This document shows positions 58,802 through 64,000 of a DNA stretch of 64,000 nt, piece by piece. Position numbers and translations under genes: made by a program. The stretch's first letter is position 1. The number at the start of each line of letters is the position of its first letter. Location: positions 248,001 through 312,000 of the forward strand of contig CAZDDI010000001.1 of NCBI GenBank assembly GCA_964504195.1, read 5' to 3'. The notes under the pieces were generated by a model. That model had not been told where the DNA came from and did no database searches. It saw only the letters and a list, made by a program, of their open reading frames with translations. This stretch comes from CAZDDI01 sp964504195. Lineage in GTDB: Bacteria > Chloroflexota > Anaerolineae > B4-G1 > SLSP01.

Positions 58802-59838
58802 TAGCCACCTCCCCTGGCCCAGCCCCACAGCTGGGCAGCCGGGCGTGCGGGGGCCGCGACTTGCCCGTGTTCGGTGGGCACGCGCCTCAAGAGCAGCCCG
58901 CGGCTCGCCAACTGCATGGCCCAGGCGTATAAGCCCACGCTCAGGCCCGCGGCCAGCGCCCCGACGACCAGGCCCAGCGGCGACCAGAAGAAGGCCCCCG
59001 TTACCTGCCCGGCATCTACCACGCCCAAATCCTGGCTCAGCATGGCCCCACTCAAGGCGCGCACCATGAGCAACAAGGACCAGGGGCCCACCGTGCCGTT
59101 ACGGATCTCGCTGCGGCTGCTTTTTTGGCGCGTCAGAGACTCGTGATACGCCTCGACCTGCTGGCGCGTAGTGCGCGCCTGGTCGCGGAGCAGCTCCCCC
59201 GCCGCCGCCCCTTGTTCGTCGGCTACCAGCAGCGCCATGGCCAGGCCGTCAAAGATCGGGCTGCTCCGGCGGTCGGCCACGGTTTGGAGCGCGGCGCGCA
59301 GGCTCAGATTGGCCTGAATACTGCGTTGGATTTCGGCAAAGTCGGCGGCGACACTATCCGGCGCCGGGCCGCGCTGGCCGGTGGCCCCGACCGGCCCTTC
59401 TCCCGCCCCCGGCGCAAAGGTGATGACCGCTTCGAGGGCCGTGCTGAGCGCGGGTCGGACTTGCCAGGCGTTGCCGATAATATCCATCGCCGTCGCCAGA
59501 TCGCGGTGATAGGCATTGACCCGGGTATTACGCTGGTCTTCGAGCGTCACCCACAGATAGATGAATCCACCCACGAAGAACACAGGCACCACGGCCGGGG
59601 CGGCGCTGGCAAGATAGGCCAGCCCCCCCAGCACCAGGCCATACAGCGCGCCTTGCGTCAAGAAGGTGCTGGCATCCACGCCCAGCCCGGCGCGGGTCAA
59701 GCGCACCTGCAAGCCGGCTTGCCAGGCCCCGCCGCGCGTGGCGCGCAAGCGCAGCGGGGGAAACACTAAGGCCAGATACGCCCCCAGGACGCCCAGGCCG
59801 CCCAGTAAGGCGAGCGTGATCAGTAACGGTAATCGCAT
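58801..59838 (-). CDS. tadB: Tad pilus membrane protein, T2SSF fold (TadB-like)
   Basis: 345 residues. Membrane helices at both ends and a cytosolic GspF-type part (YHRDLATAMDIIGNAWQVRP, MALLVADEQGAAAGELLRDQ). First of the pair; the call as TadB rests on order and length. ATG at 59838. The 162 bp before it carry a short duplicated repeat that may separate it from cpaF. Confidence 0.8.
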   Translation of the reverse strand: MRLPLLITLALLGGLGVLGAYLALVFPPLRLRATRGGAWQAGLQVRLTRAGLGVDASTFLTQGALYGLVLGGLAYLASAAPAVVPVFFVGGFIYLWVTLEDQRNTRVNAYHRDLATAMDIIGNAWQVRPALSTALEAVITFAPGAGEGPVGATGQRGPAPDSVAADFAEIQRSIQANLSLRAALQTVADRRSSPIFDGLAMALLVADEQGAAAGELLRDQARTTRQQVEAYHESLTRQKSSRSEIRNGTVGPWSLLLMVRALSGAMLSQDLGVVDAGQVTGAFFWSPLGLVVGALAAGLSVGLYAWAMQLASRGLLLRRVPTEHGQVAAPARPAAQLWGWARGGG

Positions 59839-60000
59839 GGTCGGTTCCTTTCAGGTTAAAAGAGAGTTCACCACAGAGTCACAGCGCCTTTGCGCCTTTG
59901 CGTCTTTGCGGCTTGGCGTTAAAAATCTGCCGGGATTTTTCACCACAGAGATCACAGAGAGAAGCCTAAAGATTTTCTTAGCGCCTGTGCGGCTTGGCAG
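59839..60000. repeat. imperfect tandem duplication between tadB and cpaF
   Basis: Two copies of a segment beginning ttcaccacagag and running to cttggc(g/a)gttaa(a/g)aatctgcc lie at about 59871-59933 and 59938-60016; the second overlaps the 3' end of cpaF. Iterated cctttgcg units occur in the first. It resembles intergenic repeats near 1670-1760. Confidence 0.55.
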
Positions 60001-61380
60001 TTAAGAATCTGCCGCCTCCAACTGCACCACATCGCGCAGGAGATCAAACTCCGGCACGCGCTCGGCGATCCGCTCCAGGCTCTTGCAGACCGTCCGCTGC
60101 CAGCGAGCGCCCGCCTGCCCGGCGGCGGCCTCGAAGAGCACCTCACCGGCCACCTGCCGGCCTTCCATGTGGCGCGTCTCGATGACTTGGGACACATAGC
60201 GTTGCCCGGTGCGAAAATCGCGCTTCAGATGCACCACGAGCTGCACGGCGGCCACCATTTCCCGGCGGACTTCCTCGGGGTCCAGCGGCTGGCCCATGCG
60301 GTAGAGCGTCACCATGCGCGTCAGCGCCGCCCAGGCGCTATTGGCGTGCAGCGTGAACAGCGAGCCTTCGTGTCCGGTATTGCAGGCGGTGAAGATGTCC
60401 ACCATTTCCGCGCCGCGCGCTTCGCCCAGGATGATGCGATCGGGACGCATCCGCAGCGCATCGCGCACCAGCAGCCCCATATCAATCCCCGGCGTGCCGT
60501 CATCGGTGGGGCGGCGGACGCGCAGACTCACCCAATCCGGCAAGCGGTGCAGGTCGAGTTCGGGCGTGTCCTCGATGGTCACGACCCGATCCTCCGGGGG
60601 GAAGACACTGCTGAGCGCCTGCAAGAACGTCGTCTTGCCCGTGCCCGTGCCCCCCGAGATCACGATGGTCAGGTAACTGCGCACGGCGGCGCTGAGAAAG
60701 TTCTTCAAGCCGGGCGTGATCGAGCGCAACGCGACCAGTTCCTCCAGCGTGCGCGCCACCCCGCGAAAGCGGCGGATGTTGGCGACGATCTGGCTACCAA
60801 TGAGCGGCGAGACCGCCACGAAGACCCGCGAGCCATCGGGCAGTTGGCCGTCCTGATGCGGATTGCGCGGCGTGACCTCGTAGCCATGCCCGGCGGCAAT
60901 CTTGCGGTTGAGCAGGGTGCGCGCGTGCTCGTAGGACTCGAAGCCCTGCGGCAAGGGGACTTTGCGCCCCCCGGCGTAGAAGATAAACCCCCGGTCGAAG
61001 TCGTTGAGCGCGATCTCTTCCACCTCTGGATCGCGCATATACGCGGCCAGCGGGCCCCAGCCCAGGATTTCATCGCACACGCGCGCCGCGAGCGTCTCCG
61101 GGGACTGCCCGCTCAAGGCCAGGCTGTACTGGGTCAGGCGGGTCTCGAGCAACTGCTGGACGAGCTGCCCCACCCGCTCCTCATCGCCGGCGGCATCCCG
61201 GCCCAGCGAAAGCCCGCCGGTGGCCTGGATTTGCTGCTGCACCTCGCGGTAGAGGGCTTGGAAGGCGTCCTCTGCATTGGTGAGCGTATTAGCGCCGGTG
61301 CTGGCCGCCGCCGCGCCGAAACTGCGCTGCTGCCCGGCGAAGGGGTTGGGTCCCTGGTAGGCGGGGGGTGCGCTGCTCAT
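60001..61380 (-). CDS. cpaF: Tad pilus secretion ATPase (CpaF/TadA)
   Basis: 459 residues, a VirB11/GspE-type ATPase that powers pilus assembly. Walker A VISGGTGTGKTTFLQAL near 240, Asp box EDTPELDLHRLPDWVSL, Walker B MRPDRIILGEARGAEMVDIF near 320 and His box NTGHEGSLFTLHANSAW. ATG overlaps the cpaE stop by 4 bases. Full length. Confidence 0.92.
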   Translation of the reverse strand: MSSAPPAYQGPNPFAGQQRSFGAAAASTGANTLTNAEDAFQALYREVQQQIQATGGLSLGRDAAGDEERVGQLVQQLLETRLTQYSLALSGQSPETLAARVCDEILGWGPLAAYMRDPEVEEIALNDFDRGFIFYAGGRKVPLPQGFESYEHARTLLNRKIAAGHGYEVTPRNPHQDGQLPDGSRVFVAVSPLIGSQIVANIRRFRGVARTLEELVALRSITPGLKNFLSAAVRSYLTIVISGGTGTGKTTFLQALSSVFPPEDRVVTIEDTPELDLHRLPDWVSLRVRRPTDDGTPGIDMGLLVRDALRMRPDRIILGEARGAEMVDIFTACNTGHEGSLFTLHANSAWAALTRMVTLYRMGQPLDPEEVRREMVAAVQLVVHLKRDFRTGQRYVSQVIETRHMEGRQVAGEVLFEAAAGQAGARWQRTVCKSLERIAERVPEFDLLRDVVQLEAADS

Positions 61381-62792
61381 GTCGGCCGCACCAGCAAGTG
61401 CTGGAGCGTCTGGAAGGGATTGCCCTTCTTGCCCCGCTTTTTGCTCACTACTTGATCGTCACGGTAGCCGGTATAGGCGTGGACGAGATCGCGGACACTC
61501 TCCCCCAAGGGGCCCTCATCCCCGATGACAAACGGCGTGGCCGTATTCACGGCGCGGTGCGCGGCCATCGCATCGAAGGGGATGATCGTCAACAGCGGCA
61601 ACTGGAGCCGCCGTTGGATCTCCTGCACGCTGATCCCGAAGGCCGGATCGTAGGCCGTGACGACCAGGTGGAATTTCTTGAGATGCCCATAGTCGGTCAG
61701 CAAGGAGGGCAGGGCGCGCTCGGTATCCAGCAGCGCCGTGCGCGTGGGGGGCACCGTCACCAGCACATCGTCGGCGGCGTCCAGCGCCGCCTTGTGCAGC
61801 GGCAGGTTGTAGTCCTGCCCGATGTCCACGACCACGAAGGGAAAACTCTGGCGGGCGCTCTCGCACAACGCCCGCGCCAGGCTGTAGAGGATTTCCCAGT
61901 TGCGAAACTCCGGCGCGCGCGCTTCAGTGGGGGAGGTGAGGCCCGGCAGCAGCTCCAACTGCGACTCCGCGCCGCGCCAGTGGTGGTAGAAGCGTTCCAG
62001 GATGCTGGGGTGGAGCGCGCCCGCGCCAGTCTGCCCCCAATTTTGCACGGCATGAATGATGAGCCGGTAGAGGCCGGCTTCGAGGGGCTTCCAACTGGCA
62101 TCCTGCATGAGCAAGTTAGCATCTGGGGTGAAGCCCAACAGCGTGTGACAATCGCCCTTCGCCATGTCCAGATCGAGTAACAGCGTCGGGATATTGCCCA
62201 AAGAGACATGGGCCAGGCCCACGGCCAGGTTGACCGCCAGCGTGGTGCGCGTCGAGCCGCCGCCTTTGGGGACGTAGACGGTGATGAGCTTCTTCTGCCA
62301 ACTGCGGCCCCGCGCCGCTGCCGGCACCATGCCCCGCCCCACCCGTGTCGCGCCCGTGGCGCGGTCGCGCAGGGCTTGCTCGATCGCCGCTTCCAGCATG
62401 GCGATTACGCGCCCGCTGTTTTCCGCCGTCAGGGGCGTGAGCAGCGCGGCCAGCGCGCCGTTGGCCTGCATGATCCGGCCATCATCCGTCTGGGGGCGCA
62501 CCAGGCCGATGACCGGGATCGGCTGCTGTTCATAGAGCAGCAGGTCGCGCAACAGCCCGTGGTGATAGCCCTGGATGTCCGGCGAGAGGATCACGGCGTC
62601 GGCCCCCAGGTTGAGCGCCGCGTCATACACCTTCTGCGCGGTCTGCGCGCCGCTGGCGATCTCGATGCAATGCCCGGGAGCGTCGGGAGCCGCCCGCAAG
62701 CGCGTGTTATGCGCCTCGAAGATCCCGCGCAGGGCTTCCAGATCATGGAATTGATCGTAGCCGACTACAATGCGATAAGTAACGCGCTCCAT
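61377..62792 (-). CDS. cpaE: CpaE/TadZ-like MinD-family ATPase of the Tad locus
   Basis: 471 residues. An N-terminal receiver-like domain (VVGYDQFHDLEALRGIFEAH, ADAVILSPDIQG) precedes a MinD/ParA-type ATPase (LLLDLDMAKGDCHTLLG, VVDIGQDYNLPLH). The P-loop reads PKGGGSTRTTLAVN: the signature Lys of KGG is kept, but the usual GKT is STRT, so nucleotide binding may be weakened. TadZ proteins mark the pole for pilus assembly. ATG at 62792 overlaps the cpaB stop (TAATG), with GGAGG five bases upstream. Confidence 0.85.
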   Translation of the reverse strand: MERVTYRIVVGYDQFHDLEALRGIFEAHNTRLRAAPDAPGHCIEIASGAQTAQKVYDAALNLGADAVILSPDIQGYHHGLLRDLLLYEQQPIPVIGLVRPQTDDGRIMQANGALAALLTPLTAENSGRVIAMLEAAIEQALRDRATGATRVGRGMVPAAARGRSWQKKLITVYVPKGGGSTRTTLAVNLAVGLAHVSLGNIPTLLLDLDMAKGDCHTLLGFTPDANLLMQDASWKPLEAGLYRLIIHAVQNWGQTGAGALHPSILERFYHHWRGAESQLELLPGLTSPTEARAPEFRNWEILYSLARALCESARQSFPFVVVDIGQDYNLPLHKAALDAADDVLVTVPPTRTALLDTERALPSLLTDYGHLKKFHLVVTAYDPAFGISVQEIQRRLQLPLLTIIPFDAMAAHRAVNTATPFVIGDEGPLGESVRDLVHAYTGYRDDQVVSKKRGKKGNPFQTLQHLLVRPT

Positions 62793-63679
62793 TAACGCCT
62801 CCAATCTTTGTTTTGCGCCGCGCGGCGCTCGAAGAGCCAGGTCTCGAAGTCCTCCCACAGCAGCCCGCCAGGGTAGTGTTCGGCCAGGCCCGGCGCGTGA
62901 GCGGCCAACCGCACCGCGCCCGTGCCCGCCCCCGAATGCAGCACGAAGCTCAGGAGTTCGGCTTGCGCGCGGGTCACGGAGACATAGATCCGCTGGACAT
63001 CGCCTTCCGCGGTTTGCGGGGTCGCGCCGCCGCCGGGGCTGGTGCTGTAGCCGGTGGTGACCTGCTCGCGCTCGATGTGGACCACGGGGATATTTTGCAG
63101 TACCAGCGTTGCCAGCGGCAGCGTGCCGGTCAGCACGGGGCGGGAGAAAGTCGGCCCTTCCGGCGCGCGGGGGGCGCCGGTCTGCGGGGCCTCCACCACG
63201 GTCGGGTGATTCTGCACTTCGTTAGTCCGCAGGCTGCCCAGGGCCAGGAGCAGGTCTACCTCATCGCCGCGCCGGGGCATATTACCACCGATTTCCGGCT
63301 TAACGGGGATGGCGACCAGCACGCGCGTCGGGTCGTCGAGCAGATGCGTCAGGCGCGTGACATAGGCGCCGGCAGTCTCGGTATCCACAGCGGCGCGGTA
63401 GAGCGGGCTGCCCGCCGGCACATCTACCAGGGTCACGGCGTCCTGGGGAAACTCCCGGGCCGTGAACAGGCGTCCCAGGGTTTGCGGCCGCACGCCGATC
63501 CACTCTTCGAGGCGGAAGTTGGCGCGGTCGAGCGTGGTCCCCGCGGGGATGTCATGCACCGCAACGGGGATCTGGGTAGGCGCCGGATAGAGCAGCGTGC
63601 CCAGGAAGAGCAAGCCCCCTACGGCCACCGCCGCTACGGCTAATCCGATCAAGAACAACGGCCAATTGATGTTTTTCAT
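62792..63679 (-). CDS. cpaB: Tad pilus assembly protein CpaB/RcpC, SAF domain
   Basis: 295 residues. Signal anchor (PLFLIGLAVAAVAVGGLLFL), SAF/beta-clip domain (PVAVHDIPAGTTLDRANFRL) and a C-terminal part typical of CpaB. In Gram-negative-type systems CpaB lies in the periplasm near the secretin; no secretin gene is seen here, as expected for a monoderm Chloroflexota. GAAGGAG lies eight bases before the ATG at 63679. Confidence 0.85.
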   Translation of the reverse strand: MKNINWPLFLIGLAVAAVAVGGLLFLGTLLYPAPTQIPVAVHDIPAGTTLDRANFRLEEWIGVRPQTLGRLFTAREFPQDAVTLVDVPAGSPLYRAAVDTETAGAYVTRLTHLLDDPTRVLVAIPVKPEIGGNMPRRGDEVDLLLALGSLRTNEVQNHPTVVEAPQTGAPRAPEGPTFSRPVLTGTLPLATLVLQNIPVVHIEREQVTTGYSTSPGGGATPQTAEGDVQRIYVSVTRAQAELLSFVLHSGAGTGAVRLAAHAPGLAEHYPGGLLWEDFETWLFERRAAQNKDWRR

Positions 63680-63748
63680 GTAAGACACTCCTTCAGGTAA
63701 TTTGGGTTGCAACAGTTGGGGACCCCGCGCCAGATGGCGCGGCAGTTC

Positions 63749-64000
63749 CTAAATTAAGGGGACGCCCCAGAGCGCCAGTAACACCAATCCAATCGCCACG
63801 GCTTGCAGCCCGGCCACCGGCGCCCGCCCGCGCCAGGTCAGCCGCCGGGTAGCCACGCCCACGAGCAGCAGCAGCACGCCCAGGCCCAAGGCCCACAGCA
63901 GCGCCGGTCCTAGCAAGAGCGCGCCGTAGCCGGTGATCCAGACATCGCCGCCGCCGTGCCGCCCGCGGTCCCAGGTGTGCAGGTTGGCGGCGATGAGCAC
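63749..64000 (-). CDS. prepilin peptidase (CpaA/TadV-like), C-terminal part, runs off the right edge
   Basis: The last 83 residues are visible. HGGGDVWITGYGALLLG carries the GxGD catalytic Asp of A24 prepilin peptidases, followed by two hydrophobic helices. It would cleave the Tad prepilins encoded downstream. The N-terminus with the first catalytic Asp lies beyond the window; whether the ATG-like codon at 64000 is the start cannot be told. Confidence 0.7.
   Translation of the reverse strand: MLIAANLHTWDRGRHGGGDVWITGYGALLLGPALLWALGLGVLLLLVGVATRRLTWRGRAPVAGLQAVAIGLVLLALWGVPLI

Noticed and set aside
60169..61455. 428-codon open frame antisense to cpaF
   Set aside because: Shadow frame; the minus strand has all motifs of a CpaF ATPase.
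1..64000. tRNA, rRNA or known riboswitch genes
   Set aside because: No cloverleaf, rRNA signature or riboswitch consensus was recognised by eye on either strand; a covariance-model scan would be needed to exclude small RNAs.

Overview
The window looks like a chromosomal stretch of a high-GC Chloroflexota bacterium, probably Anaerolineae-like. This is inferred from overall base composition, very long STAND/NACHT NTPases, a secreted protein ending in a YLPLVL-type C-terminal motif, and a Tad pilus locus with several TadE-like proteins. Taxonomy was not tested by any search. Most genes are on the minus strand.

Region 1 (1-9.4 kb) is the most interesting part: a complete diversity-generating retroelement (DGR). 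It has a DGR-type reverse transcriptase (2443-3504), an Avd-like accessory protein (2099-2446), an asparagine-codon-rich template repeat TR (2011-2085) and two variable repeats VR (3682-3756 and 6712-6786). The VRs are the 3' ends of two large genes, each fusing a NACHT/STAND NTPase to a C-terminal formylglycine-generating-enzyme-like (C-type-lectin fold) domain. Base-by-base comparison shows that 15 of 18 and 13 of 17 TR/VR differences fall at template adenines, the signature of DGR adenine mutagenesis. A third NACHT protein with two membrane segments runs off the left edge.

Region 2 (9.4-15.6 kb) holds a tyrosine recombinase behind a perfect sigma70-type promoter, short tandem repeats, two small non-autonomous elements with terminal inverted repeats and target duplications, a DUF262 + HEPN pair, a broken chimeric pseudogene (class V aminotransferase head, cobalamin-binding aminomutase tail) and a small Sm-like protein gene.

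Region 3 (15.6-42.7 kb) is a defence island built on a full type 1 BREX set in the order brxA-brxB-brxC-pglX-pglZ-brxL, transcribed leftward from a good promoter at 42626-42654. AT-richer accessory genes interrupt it: a UvrD-like helicase plus a DUF2290-like protein between brxC and pglX, and an AlbA_2-NTPase-TPR protein plus a membrane NACHT-HEAT protein between pglX and pglZ. An Avs-like Mrr-STAND protein follows brxL. A 107-bp copy of the pglX 3' end lies beyond the AlbA_2 gene, a scar of the rearrangement. The middle of pglX is itself AT-rich, as if its target-recognition region had been exchanged.

Region 4 (42.7-53.1 kb) contains unknown and secreted proteins (a thermonuclease and a lamin-tail/phospholipase-D nuclease with Ig-like repeats), a HAD phosphatase, an IS4-like element with a nonsense mutation that interrupts a small gene, and two integron attC sites flanking a GNAT acetyltransferase cassette without an integrase (CALIN-like). 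Region 5 (53.2-64 kb) is a Tad/Flp pilus locus: prepilin peptidase fragment, CpaB, CpaE, CpaF, TadB, TadC, pilin-like and TadE/TadG-like proteins, then secreted and membrane proteins and a GNAT enzyme. No rRNA, tRNA or CRISPR array was recognised.
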